The position numbers and the translations under genes were made by a program. The notes under the pieces were generated by a model. That model was not told where the DNA came from, ran no database searches, and worked only from the letters and a program-made list of their open reading frames with translations. DNA of 64,000 bases. Origin: Kingdonia uniflora. Taxonomy: Eukaryota; Streptophyta; Magnoliopsida; Ranunculales; Circaeasteraceae. Below are positions 1-11,562 of this stretch, one piece after another. The DNA lies in contig JACGCM010000669.1 of NCBI GenBank assembly GCA_014058105.1, positions 1,488,001 through 1,552,000 of the forward strand, read 5' to 3'. Positions within the stretch are counted from its first letter, which is position 1; every line of letters starts with the position of its first letter.

Positions 1-402
1 TAGATGGTGAAAGTTGATATGTCGTGCACATCCATGCATCGTCAACATGACATTTTGGATGCTCCCCCACCGTCAAAGAGACGTTTGGGCCCACCGATTC
101 CTAGTTGGTTTTGACACTCTTCTAGAAAATTCTCCTTTTTTCTTTAATTTAGTACGTTTTAGTATTTTAGAATTCTTTTTCAATTAATATTATGCTTAGG
201 ATTGCTTTTCAATTAAGATTCTAACTAGAAATTTTTTAATAATGTTACAAGTCTTTTTCATATAAAAGGGAACATAATTTCTAGACTTCAAGTAAGCAAT
301 CGTTTAGTTCTTGGGAATCGAGATCTAAATTAAAAAAATAAAGCTTTTTAGGAGTTGTGTCGATTGTAAATTTAAACCGCTTGCTTCCGAGAGATTGTTT
401 AT
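1..402. other. AT-rich sequence, no gene recognised
   Basis: The first 117 bases of the plus strand are open and end in a stop (residues ...PPPSKRRLGPPIPSWF), which could be the end of an exon entering from the left, but I do not recognise it. The rest is AT-rich and stop-dense. Confidence 0.3.
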
Positions 403-1612
403 ATTTTATTTTATTTTACGAATGTAAATTTTATTGATAAAAACGAGCACAACGCCTAAACACAAACAAGACCAAGAACAAAGATAACGCCTCAACATGT
501 GGTAAGAAAGGGAAAACTAACTTTACACCAATATCCTCAAGTGAAGTCCATAACAGTCTCCCTTAATTTAATCATAAGCGACTCAAACGAGGTTCCCGTC
601 ATATCCGTCGCGGCTTTGCTCCACCAAAAAATAAAAGCTTTGATAGAGACCAAGACCGAAGTTCTTGACATCTCCTTTCTTTTAAACTTCCTCGCATTGC
701 GCTCAATCCCATATAGACCAAATCACCGCAAAAGGTAAACAACGCCATAGAACCTTACCCCATCCAACAAGGCATCTTGTATTCCAATTTGTTAAAAGCT
801 CCTTGACGTTCCTAAAGCGCAGCCAAGGTAAACCAACCCCAGTAAACAGTTCAATCCAAATACTCTCGACGAAAGGACAAAGAAGAAAGAGATGGTCAAT
901 GGACTCCCCGTCTTTTTTACACAGAAAAAAAGTTAACCACTATAATATTACGCTTACGAAGATTGTCAATGATAAGAGTTTTATTCAAAAATAACGTCCA
1001 AACAAAAAAGGCCACTTCAGAAGGTAGCCTAGGAACACAAACTTTCGTTTTTGGAAAAGAAAAGAGTATTATGAGTTAGAGTATCCAGAGCCTTATAAAA
1101 TGTCTTCACGAAGAACACCCCATTAGCACATTCAACCCAGATCATCTTATCCTCTTCCCCTGGATGATGATGAAAACTAGTAAGTTTCTCCAAAAGAGAG
1201 ATTATAATATCCATTTCCCAATCATTCAAGTTTCGATGAAAGCCGAGATTCCAAAAAATACCAATATGATCCAAAATCATCACCTCTTGCACCGTGTACT
1301 AAAAGCAACTGACACAATTCTTTAAGCGACGACTTGAGGAGCCAACGATCCTCCCAAAATCTCAATTTAATGCCGACACCAACTCTAATCCTAATCCATT
1401 TACCAAATCTCTCACTAATCTTCATCACTCCCCTCCACACCCCACACCCAAAGGTTTTAACTACTTCCCTGCTACTCCACCCAAACTCTTTCACACCGAA
1501 CCTAGAAATAATAACTATTTTCCACAACCCGTCATCCTCTAGTCCGAACCTCCGTAACCATTTATCTAACAAAGTTTCATTCATCCTAGACAACTTCTTG
1601 ATCCCCAGCCCT
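403..1612 (-). mobile_element. 5'-truncated LINE (L1-type), reverse-transcriptase tail and zf-RVT region
   Basis: Read on the minus strand, the frames give the typical tail of a plant L1-type LINE: 'RMNETLLDKWLRRFG', 'GWSSREV', 'KLRFWEDRWL', then 'WNLGFHRNLNDWE' and 'FFVKTFYKAL', followed by the region of the zf-RVT cysteine/histidine domain ('LTIIDNLRKRNI'-like). Several frameshifts and stops show it is dead. The 3' end has an AATAAA-like signal and an A-rich tail (CGTAAAATAAAATAAAAT). The 5' end is truncated near 1612, as is usual for LINEs. It lies downstream of the visible BRCT exons, possibly in the last intron of that gene. Confidence 0.8.
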
Positions 1613-2475
1613 CCTCATCTCTAATCTTACACACGTTTATATCACTCATGTTTACATAATTCAATATAAAGTGATTTTCAACCTCACGACAATACTACAT
1701 ATATGGTTTGATAAAGGATGGGAACGAAATTTCAGACTCAATAAATCTGCAAGAAATTGGTCATTTAGAAGAAAAAGAGAGAAATATTGATATGCATTGC
1801 AGAGAAAAATGCAACGCTGAAGCCTAAGTTTTGGTTTTTAAGGATAGACTAAGCTTGTTCTTTTCGTTTTTGTAGAATGTTCAAGATACCTTTTCACAGA
1901 ATCTGATAATGATTCACAATCAGATCTTATAGAAACAAACAGAAATAGCTTAAACGAAAGAAATTGGAGTTTGGAGGTAACTGTCGATGGTGATGTAACA
2001 AAAGGAGTGGTCCGGCAATGAAGATTGCCACCACCAACTGAAAGTTTCAGGAGTTTTATCTCTGATACCAAGTTAATAACCAAATGCAGAAAAAGGAAAA
2101 ATTAGTCGCCCCTAACAACTGAAAGAGGCCCATTTTATGCATAATAAGACCTCCTAGCAAACCCTAAGTTGCAAAACAAGTCACTTCAACTCCCTAGTTG
2201 TCACTTGTACAGCAAACACTAAGATTATTGTAAGCTTAACGTGACTACACAATATTATGTTTCTCCGCCCCATATATTCCAACAAGCTCCTATCTCTCCT
2301 CAATAAAGTAAAAACAAAAATAATAATCTCATTATTCTCCAATACCAACGAAATTTCCTCTCCAATGCCAGTGGAGAATACATATAAATAAATTAACAAA
2401 ACATTCAGAGATATGCTTAACTTCTGCGAGTAGATATTTAGCTACATGGTGAAAAAGTGCAAGAACCACACATAC
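1613..2475. other. Non-coding; probable last intron or 3' flank of the BRCT gene
   Basis: I searched both strands for the expected final exons of the BRCT protein (the second half of the second BRCT domain) and found none. The sequence is AT-rich with short unconvincing open frames. Confidence 0.4.
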
Positions 2476-5400
2476 CTGGCCATGAACAGCCTTAACCAAG
2501 CCTGCAATGAGTTCTCTAGTAGGCTTTACATTTGCGGTGATTAAAATTTGTTTACCCTGCATCAATGTTATTGAACAGATTAAAAGAAAATAATATGTAA
2601 TTGAAACATACAAGTGTAAATTTTCACCTACGAAGCAAGTATTGTGTACATATAGTTCAAAGAAATAGTCCCCAACTACCTCTAAAAGTGGACGCCTGCA
2701 TGCTCTTGCCAGTGACACTGGCATGCTGAAGCCAATTTCCTTTTCTTTCTTGGAATCCCTCAATATGTAATTATTTTCATCAATAAAACAGCTAGCCTGA
2801 CCACAGCTCTCAAGCCACAAATGTGTTACCACAGGTTTACCAAGCGCAATTGCTTCTAACATATTCCTTGTACGCGCAAAATTATCTGTAACAAAGTGTG
2901 TGGCTTCTGATATACAGGACGCAACAGACACTCCTAGCCGTACAGAAATCTGTAAAGAAGAAATCAAGTGTCATCAAGTATCACTGCACATGGATATAGA
3001 AGAAGAAATATAACTAAAAGATTCACTAAGCACACGTTTTGGATAAAATAAGAACCTCGTTTTTGACTTAATTAAGGTAGTGATAAAGTTAATTTCAATG
3101 CAAAGTAAGATAGACTAATAACGGGAAGTCCAACGATGAATTGTAGCTGTAGGCATGAGCACAAAAATTTTAGCTACTAATTAGTGCCTAGTGAATATTA
3201 CTGGCTCGCGCTATTTTGGAAATTGCTGCTTTTAACTTGAATGCTTATTAATTGTTTTTGAAGTAGTTTACAAAACTAACATCAGTCTATTTTGGAAGAT
3301 AATAGTTAGGTGTGAGCTCTGTAAATAAACAGTAGTCAGTAGACACTTGTATTCAAACGGCCTCTGAAAAAGCACAAAGAAAATAAATGAAATTGGTTAC
3401 CTTTTTCTGCTGCTTGGCGATTTCCTCGTCCAAGTGATGACTGAACAAGACTCGTATACTAGTCATATCTCTCCTTCTTCTTAATTCCTTTAATCCAGTC
3501 AAAGGTTCTGCTGCAACGATATCTAGTCTAGTTATCTCTCTCATTAGAGATGATTTTACTCGTTCTTTCTTACATGACCTCGTTTGATAGCCATTGCGCA
3601 CACAAACAGGAGATGAAGCACTTATAGGTGTTGTATTTCTAATGGGGGAATGACACGCTATAACAGAGGGTTCAACTTTTCTTTCCAGCAGTCTATCTAG
3701 TTCATTAACTACATTTCTTCTAGTATTCAAATCTTTCTTAACAAGTTTTGACCTTTTGCGCCTTGGGATCAAATGCCCATTATCTTCTTTACCATCAGCT
3801 GTAATGAATAGCTTATCCAAGCTACCTAATTCATAAAGGCAACCTAACATATTCCGACGTGCTCTTCGACCTCTATCATAACTGGTTGTAGCAACTTCTT
3901 TGTGCTGTAGCCCTGTCGGCTCTTGAAAATTAGCCTCATTTGTTACTTCAGAAGTTGGACAAAAGAACAGTTTGGAACTTTTTCCTTTGGCAGCTGATCT
4001 TGTAGGTGGGTTAACATGTAAACCACCCCCTCTTCTCTTTCCCCCAGGGATGCTTAGCACCTTCAGATCACTTATTTCTTCTGTGGACACATTGGATAGG
4101 TTCCGCCCTTTCTGTGTGATTACTCCCTTGGAATGCCTTGTCCTACAAGCAATTGAAGTAAAAGTTTGACACTCTACTCGAATTTGTGTGTTTTCTTTCC
4201 CACTAGACCCACTATGTACTTTATCTCCAGGCTTCGAGTTAAGCTTCTTTTCTCTAGCTTCTGAAACTGGTTTTAACTTTTTTACTCTTGAGTTCTTCTT
4301 GGAGTGTCTACAAGATGAAATGTCAAATTCATCCCGTAATCTTGTATCGGATATCTTTGTTCGCTTCGGCAGTCTCACAATGTCCCTTAAATCAGAAGAA
4401 GGGAATCTTTTCCCAAGAGATGCAAGCTTTGAACAGACTCTTTCCTTTGCTTTTTCACCGGAAGCACCCATACTCACATTTTGTCCAACTTGATTCACAT
4501 CACTGGCAGGGGTCGAACAAAATAAGGCATCCATAGCTTCAGCAGCCATTTGAGTATCATAACCAATATCATACATGTCCGGAAAATTCATGCAAGCGCC
4601 AGTTGTTTCAAACACTCTCTCTGAAATTTCTGCACTCGGCTGTTCATCCGACTTCTTTACAAAATCATTTTGGGTTTTCATTATAAAGTTCTTTACTTCC
4701 TTTTCATTCTGTTTTATCCCTGATTCCGAATGGGATAAGCCCGCTCTTTGCTCACAGAGGTTTGAGGTTTCTTCTTTGAGGTTTGATTTTTCCTCTTTTT
4801 CTGTGCTGTTATCAGCTATGATCCCGTCTTTCCTGAAATTTAGGTGTTGGGGTTTTTGATGTTTTGAACAAGATCTTTGTCTACAGTCTCTGCTTCGGGC
4901 AAATGTATGCTTCACCTTACTGAAAAGAACCCCACCACCTTCATCTTCGTACCCATCAACCCAGTCAAAGTGTACCTCTCTGACTGGACTTTTACAGCCA
5001 ATTACCTTAGCTAAACTTTGAGCCCCCTTCATCTTTGAGACAGGAGGCAAGTTCCCTCCAATATTAATTCCACAATGAACTTCTGGAGTCACAACCACAT
5101 CACTAACACAAAGAAGCTTGTCCACAATAACCAACGCGTTTGCTTGTGAAAACTCACCAGGTTCTTGTGATCCCACATAGCTTAAACCTGCAAACGTTTG
5201 ATTGCAAGCAAGTAACTCAGGCAAGACTTCCGCTTCACTACTATCATTATCACTTGTTGATCCGTTGCTCATAGTGGGCTCTTCCTTATTAACAAGCCTT
5301 CTCAATTTTAAATTATCACCTTCGCCTTCGGGCTCATCACTAAATTCCTTCACTGGGTCCTTTGTACCAACAATCCCATTATCCTTGCGGTGGTACTTTA

Positions 5401-5499
5401 TCCCAGAGTGGTTATTATCTGAGACAGAGCCTGATCCATCATGAATCTTTTCGGGTGTTTTACATCGAGCAGTACCACAAGTTGACGCCCATAACGATT
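2476..5499 (-). CDS. BRCT-domain DNA-repair protein, main exon and two BRCT exons (3' part of split gene)
   Basis: Three exons are visible on the minus strand: 5499-3401 (about 700 codons), 2949-2680 (90 codons) and 2556-2476 (27 codons), each with good AG/GT borders and compatible phases. The large exon is low-complexity, basic and Ser-rich, probably disordered and nuclear. Its end ('LFSHHLDEEIAKQQKK') runs into the first BRCT exon ('LGVSVASCISEATHFVTDNF', 'VVTHLWLESCGQASCFIDE'). The next exon starts a second BRCT ('GKQILITANVKPTRELIAGL'). The order matches the plant BRCT proteins of the At3g21480/At4g03130 type, related to the MDC1/PTIP/Rtt107 damage-response scaffolds that bind phosphorylated partners at chromatin. 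The exon start at 5499 is chosen because the acceptor there joins in phase to the upstream exon at 11,563; an alternative acceptor about 34 bp further upstream meets an in-frame stop. The rest of the second BRCT is not visible, so the gene either continues left of the window or is truncated. Confidence 0.82.
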
Positions 5500-5939
5500 C
5501 TGCACGAACAAGCATAAAACTCTTTCAGGATGATCCTGAATAGAAATGCATAGCAGCTTAATATGTCATAATGAGAATTCCACTTTTTTTTTTTCCGTGC
5601 TTAAATGCAGAGCTATCCTAAGTTCAAAAAAACTACCCCAAATTGTGCAACGAATGAAGATAGTTGTATGCTTTAGAAACGCAAACGCGTGTCTCATGGA
5701 TATTAATCATAAAGTGTTACCAATATACTCACATTGTTGTTAGCAGACAGATAAATCGACTTAAATTAATTCAAAAATCGCAAAATACACTGAATCATTT
5801 AAATCGCTGATTCAAATTGTGAGAATCGCGATTCACATTGATTTATACTATTTAACGAAAGCATAAAAATAAAAAAAAATAAAAAAAAGAGAGATTTTTA
5901 TTTACAGAAGCTTACTTCCTATCCTAAATAATGTCCTTA
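5500..5939. other. Intron sequence of the BRCT gene
   Basis: AT-rich, stop-dense sequence with poly-T and poly-A runs. No coding or element signature is visible. Confidence 0.5.
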
Positions 5940-6420
5940 GTAATAGGGTTGTCAATCTTTTGAGAAAGTTTACAAAAGGCAGAGAATTGACTAGATCCGG
6001 GGTTACTCGATTTGCTACGAACTATTTGACTCTTCGGCATATTTTGGAGTGTAAATTCATGCTTAAATCGATGTTTACAAGTGAAGAATGGGAAGAGAAA
6101 AAAAAAATACTCACAACCAAAGAAAGGAGAAAGTTTTGGAGTACAAGAGATTATTTTGGGGCTTCAAATTAAGTATTGATTGAAATATGTGATCCCATTG
6201 GTTAAGGTGTTGAGACTTGTAGATGGAGATCAAATTCATCTATGGGTTACATTTATGAAGCACTGGACAAAGCCAAAGAACATATTGCAAAGAGCTTTAA
6301 AAACATGAGGAAACATTACTCTCCTATTTGGGATCTTGTCGACTCTAGATGGAAATTACTATTACATAGACCATTTCATGCCGCCGCAAATTATATGAAC
6401 GCAAGGTACCCTCTTACTCT
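5940..6420 (+). mobile_element. hAT transposase remnant
   Basis: Two fragments on the plus strand match the central part of plant hAT transposases: 'GVTRFATNYLTLRHILE' followed by 'MFTSEEWEEK', then 'MGYIYEALDKAKEHIAKSF' and 'HYSPIWDLVDSRW...LHRPFHAAA'. These are the segments between the catalytic core and the C-terminal dimerisation region. The N-terminal zinc finger and the dimerisation end are absent, and a frame break lies between the two pieces. It sits in the large intron of the BRCT gene and is not the same copy as the larger hAT at 42.9-47.1 kb. Confidence 0.75.
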
Positions 6421-6784
6421 ATATTACCTATTAATGTAATTTTTAAACTATATTTAATTGATAACTCTAAACTATGATTATTTAGGTTTCATTATGATCT
6501 ATCGTAGAGATGTTGGGGTTATCGTAGGTTTCATTATTGTTTTTGGTGATGAAATTAAGTTTATTCCGCCAACGACGACTTTATTTTTTATAGATGTTTG
6601 GGGTTATCGTAAAGATGTTGGTGATAACAACATATCCTTGTTCTTGGTATAATCCTACGTGAAAGGATCCAAAATTTGAAAACGTTGGTTACGATTCAGA
6701 AGATTTTATCAAATAAATTATGATTGCAAAGCCCTCCACGAGCGTCGACTGTTTAATTAAGGTTGAATTTTTCTCAAGAGAGGA
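6421..6784. other. AT-rich intron sequence, nothing recognised
   Basis: It contains a short internal duplication of a phrase around 'gatgttgg.gttatcgta' at about 6508 and 6594. No coding signature is visible. Confidence 0.4.
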
Positions 6785-7404
6785 GTAAATGTAACATGTC
6801 ACCGTCACCCCACATGGGTTGAAACCAAAAAAAATATCATCTTTCCTTTTTAGTAAAATTATTGATTAGGATTTGTCAAAGCTTTACTTCCACGACTTAA
6901 TCCTATTAACAGTACGACCTGTACTACTAATGTCTCGAAACAATGAATGCAAAATAAACTAAACTAACTCCCTATACTCCCCCTTCAAGCTGGAGCAAAA
7001 ATATCAACCAAGCCGAGCTTGACACTCCCAGAGTGTAAGATGAATGGTGAAACTAACTTTGTCAACATATCGCAAACTGATTTGCAGAAGAAACAGAAAT
7101 TGTAAGAATGACTTTAAACTCAACTTTCACCTGGAGAAAGTGAACATCTACCTCAATATGCCTTGTCCTCTCATGCAGAAATAGCAAGACATTTATCACA
7201 ATAAAAGTAGATGAACGGTAACACAAATCACAACTCATTCAGAAAATATCTCAACCAGGGGATCCCACACATGCCCTGAGATATAACACAATAAGCGTAC
7301 TCTTTAGAAGAAGAACGAAAAACCACACTTATGTTTCTACTTTTCTAGGAAAGGAGATAACCGCCATGAAAAGTACATAAACCAGATGCAGAGTTGAGAC
7401 ATAA
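6785..7404 (-). mobile_element. Ty1/copia 3' remnant: RNase H tail, polypurine tract, start of LTR
   Basis: The minus strand shows decayed copia RNase H motifs: 'YLLSWKSRKHK' near 7340, 'RGQGILR*MFTFSR' (normally ...TKHIEVDVHFVR...) near 7150, and 'ARLG*YFCSSLKGE' near 7000, corresponding to the common copia ending KLGLVDIFAPA. A polypurine tract (CTTGAAGGGGGAG) follows and leads into probable LTR sequence. There are many stops and frameshifts. It is a dead fragment in the BRCT intron, next to the LINE pieces. Confidence 0.65.
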
Positions 7405-8276
7405 AAAAAATTGGTAGTATTATCCCCTTCATTAAACTACTTCACCCTAGATTTTTATCTCCAACAGATTTCCTCCATCTTAACCACTCTATAGAATTCC
7501 TCTTTAAGACTCACCTTCTCGAATCTTTCACACTCGAACTCCCCAAATTTTCTTCTTTTCAATCTAGTTCGTCTATCTCCTCTAATAATCCCAACTTTTG
7601 GTGCTCAATCTTTGCCAGACTCTTCAAAATTTCACCAACGCACATTTACTTTCACATGTTTCAACTTAGCTCTAAAAGTTGGACCGGGTCGCCCAACGTA
7701 ATCACAGGAATCCCACAACTCTTTAACCTTCTCATCAAAACCAGAAACTTCCAACCACATGTTTTCAAACTCAAATAGCTTAGGGGGCCCAGATACTGCA
7801 CCACAATCCGAAATAAGTGAAGAGTGATCAGAGCACGATCTAGTGCCTAAAGATTTAGACAACTACACAAACACATCCTCCCACTCTCCTGACACCAAGA
7901 ATCTATCCAACAAACACATAATCGCAATCTTGTAATTACTACCCCAAATATATTTTCCCCCGTCTAATTGTAAATCAATTATAAAAATTCATGTTCATAA
8001 AATCTCCAAATATCAGCATTTTAGGGGTAAGTCGACATAGCACTTTTTTCACGGACGAAACTAATTACATTGAAGTCTTCACCAATATAACACACACCAA
8101 CACGGCGCCACACATATGTCATAAACAAGGTATCCCTTTTCTCCAACTTCGTCTTTTGGTGCCCACAAGATTCACTTTCCACCCTTTAACACAATCCTTA
8201 ACAGGTAAACATTTTTCATGATGCCCCAAAACCCTCACATTCCATGACAAAATCTTAGGTGTTATTACCTCTACAC
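7405..8276 (-). mobile_element. LINE fragment: endonuclease (EEP) domain and EEP-RT linker
   Basis: Minus-strand reading starts with 'KILSWNVRVLGHHEK' (normally ILSWNVRGLG at the N-terminus of the apurinic-type endonuclease of plant LINEs), then 'RSCSDHSSLISDCGA' and 'FEFENMWLEVSGFDEKVKE' from the domain end. The linker 'EEICWR*KSRVK*FNEGDN' (normally EEISWRQKSRVLWLKEGD) comes just before where the reverse transcriptase would begin. Frameshifts and stops occur throughout. The next LINE segment on the right lies in the opposite orientation and begins almost immediately. Confidence 0.75.
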
Positions 8277-8284
8277 ATGGATTT

Positions 8285-11165
8285 TTGCCTATGAACTCTA
8301 CTTCTCTTACTCACTTCGCCCCTCAAAATCAATGTAGTTGCCAACCACGTCAACTCTCTACTGCCCTAAGCCCTGATGGGGTTAACTCCCGTTTATTTAT
8401 TCATACATGGGACATTGTGGGTAACGACTTCTGCTTGGCTATTAAAAACTTTTTTAAAAGTGGCAAGATACATTTTAGAATCAACGCCACCTCCATCACT
8501 CTTGCTCTCAAAATCCCCAATGCATTCTCCTTTGGAAACTATAGACCTAGCTGCAAGGTAGTGTACGGAATCATCTCTAAAATCCTTAAAAGATTCAAAC
8601 TTGTTATCAGCCCATTGTTAGCGAAAACTAGGCAGCCTATCTTGAGGGAAGAAACATTTTACTTATCTTTCTTATTGCCCATGAACTCCTTAAAACTACC
8701 ACGGATCCTATGAGGGGAGAGGCACATCAAAATGTAAAACCAAAATTGATTTCAAATGAGGCCTTTGAAATGGTGAATTGGATGTCCTGTGGCCATTCTT
8801 CGATCGCTCAACTCTCCACCCACTTTCACGTAATGGGTCCAAACTTGCATATCCACCCCAATATACTCAATTACAGTCAATGGCAGCCTAGAAGGATATT
8901 TTAGAGGGAAAAGGAGCCCTAAGCAGAAGAACCCCATCTCCCCCTACCTCTTTGCCCTAGTCATGGAAGCAGGTCCTACTCCACCAAAACTCCAACATGG
9001 CACCATTACCCCACAGACCCCACACATGCACAAGGTGTGAAAGACTACATTGATAAGTTCAAATCCATCTCTAGACTAGGAACAAACAACTACAAATTTG
9101 CTATCTACCTCTCGAGGGGGAGTACCAGCAACAAAGATATTAAATGCAACAATATGGAGTTTCAAGAAGGAACTCTCCCATTCAAATACATGGGGATCCC
9201 ATTAGTGCCTAAAATAATCAAAGCAGCTGACTACCAACCTCTAATAGACAAGATGACGAGGAGGATCTATTCATAGAAGAATAGATATTTATCTTATGCT
9301 GGCAGGATGGAGTTGAATGAATCTGTGGTATATAGTATACAAGTATGCTGGTTTAGTGTGCATGAGCTACCTGTGGCTACCATAAACAAAATTGAGAGTA
9401 GTTGTTGCAAATTTTTGTGGCATGGGGCTCTGATACTCATAGAAAAAACATACCTAAAGCACGGTACTCTTTCTGTATACCCAAAAATGAAGAGGGTTTG
9501 AGTTTTAGACACTTGAGAACCTAGAATAATGCAGCTATTATGAAGCTAACCTGGAAAATAGCTTCTAAAAACAACTGTGCTTGGACTGCATGGGCTGAAA
9601 CTAACCTTGTGAGAGGAACTTCTGGCAGATACCAATTCCTACTGACTGCTCTTAGACTTGTAGATATATATTGAAATCTAGAGAAGCTGCTCAGAATTGC
9701 ACAAAGCACATAATTGGAAATGGGGATATCACCCAATAGTGGTTGGATCTGTGGCACCAAGATGGCATCTTGGTCAACAAACTCCCTAATCACTTAAGGT
9801 ATGACTCTTATCTTCTTCTCAAAGCCAAAGTCAAGAATGTGACCTATCAGTGGCAGTGGGCCATTCCTGAACACATAAAAAGGAGTATTGGAGACATTGG
9901 AGATGATCTCCCCATTATTGCCTACTATGACAAGGAGGATAAAATCATATGGATTCCCAACCCTAAAGAGAAGGTCTCCACCAAAGACACAGTTAACTGG
10001 ATCAAAAATAAACAAACTACTTTCACCTGGTTTTCTCTATGCTGGTCCAGTTTGACTATTCCCAGACAGTTTCACCACCAAGGAGATGCTCATTGGGTGC
10101 ATGCCTTCACAAGATAGATTGAGACATAAGAATGTTTTAAATTTTTCTAAATGTTGTTTTTGTATAGCCTCTACAGAAAGCACTGATCAGCTGTTCATGA
10201 CATACATTGTTACTAGAAACTACATCCAGGTTTCGCAGAGCTATAGGTAGCCTCAACCAGGAAATTCAATGGATTTGTGGTTTGCACGGCGAGAATCTTG
10301 CAACTAAAATTATGAGAGTTGCTTTATGTGGCTTTGACTATCATGCGTGGCAAAAAAATAACTTTCTTATTTTCAGGAACACAGTGAAACCCATCACAAC
10401 CATCTTTAATGGTATCTGCAATGACACCAAGATAAGGACTGAGGCCATTGGAAGGGTGGCATACACCGTCTCTTCAAGGGAGATAGCCAGAGCATGGAAC
10501 ATATCTCAGATCTTCTACCTCTCCACAATCAAAACCTGCAAGTGGAAACCCCTTACAGGTAATACAGTAACTCTCAACACTGATAGATCCCTAAGCACAC
10601 AACATGGAGGCTATGAGGGTATTCTCAGGGATCGGGAAAGCAACTATTTGTTGGCTCCGCCCCTGTCTGTCATCTTGCCATAAACTCCAGGCAATTGATA
10701 GAGGTTTAAAGCTGGTTATTCAGAAAGGTTACTTCAACATAATGTTTACACTAACTCCACCGATGTGGTGGTTTTATAAAGAAGAAATAGTGCCCTCCCA
10801 AGAACTGCATACTGCTAATCCACTCTACTTCAACAGCATAACACAGCTGTATGAGCTTAACATCAACCATGTATTTAGAGACTGTAATGTTTATGCTGAC
10901 TTTTTGTTAGCTTAGTGCATCTTACAAGGTGAACTTGTGTTCACCCTACGTCCTAGCCTCAACCATTGTCTGATCATATGGAGGAGGATTCTTGGGGCAA
11001 GGTCTGCAATAGGATGTATAATCTTCTTCTATCTTAATAATATGGGTCATGGGGTCCCTAACCCCACCTTTGCCTAGCAAAACAAGAAGAAGATAATCTT
11101 GGTAGTCTATCAAATGAAAGGAAGTCCTACGGGGGAATGTTCTTCAGATTCCCCGTCTCGGTTTC
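8285..11165 (+). mobile_element. LINE retrotransposon remnant: reverse transcriptase plus C-terminal RNase H
   Basis: Plus-strand fragments in several frames follow a plant LINE pol: 'SPDGVNSRLFIHTWDIVGND' and 'ISKILKRFKLVISPLL' (early RT), the 'GLRQGDPISPYLF'-equivalent near 8900-8950, 'LPFKYMGIPLVPKIIKAAD', 'YLSYAGRMELNESVVYSIQV', the 'FLWHG' box, then a long thumb/connection region ('WIPNPKEKVSTKDTVNWI'). An RNase H domain follows ('VTLNTDRSLSTQHGGYEGIL', later 'HVFRDCNVYADFLLA'). Stops and frameshifts are spread through it, so it is inactive. The presence of RNase H and the sequence type differ from the zf-RVT LINEs at 0.4-1.6 kb. It occupies the large BRCT intron. Confidence 0.85.
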
Positions 11166-11562
11166 CCAATACATGCTTTTAACAGAAATTCAAATCATAA
11201 AAGAAAAATGAAAAATTGGAGTTATTGAGCTTCATGCAGTCTAATTCGGAATATGCTGTACAAATTATGAAGGTGGAATGCAAACCACCTTGGCCAAGTC
11301 TGATCTGGATGAGAGGGGCTAAGAGTTCTATCAAAACTGTGGAAAACATAGAACTTTGCAGAAGTAGAATTAAAAGTTGTAGGGTTATGGAACTAAGTTT
11401 CGCCATTTATTTATATCCAACATACTGTTGGTCTGTACTTTTCACGAAAAACTGACTCATACCCACAATTACTATCTACACGAACTTGATTTCTACCAAA
11501 AAAAAAAAAAACACACGAAAAACTAGCCTCGTCATTTCTACAATATGAAATAAAAGACTAAC
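11166..11562. other. Intron sequence of the BRCT gene
   Basis: This stretch lies between the LINE end and the donor site at 11,562. It contains an A-run and no recognised coding sequence. Confidence 0.5.

Noticed and set aside
1..117. Open frame ending ...KRRLGPPIPSWF stop on the plus strand
   Set aside because: It may be a last exon entering the window, but I do not recognise it and cannot see its upstream part.
1334..1624. Plus-strand 96-codon Pro/Leu-rich frame
   Set aside because: Antisense of the LINE reverse-transcriptase tail.
3972..5444. Several plus-strand open frames of 65-101 codons
   Set aside because: They are antisense shadows of the large BRCT exon and have no domain of their own.
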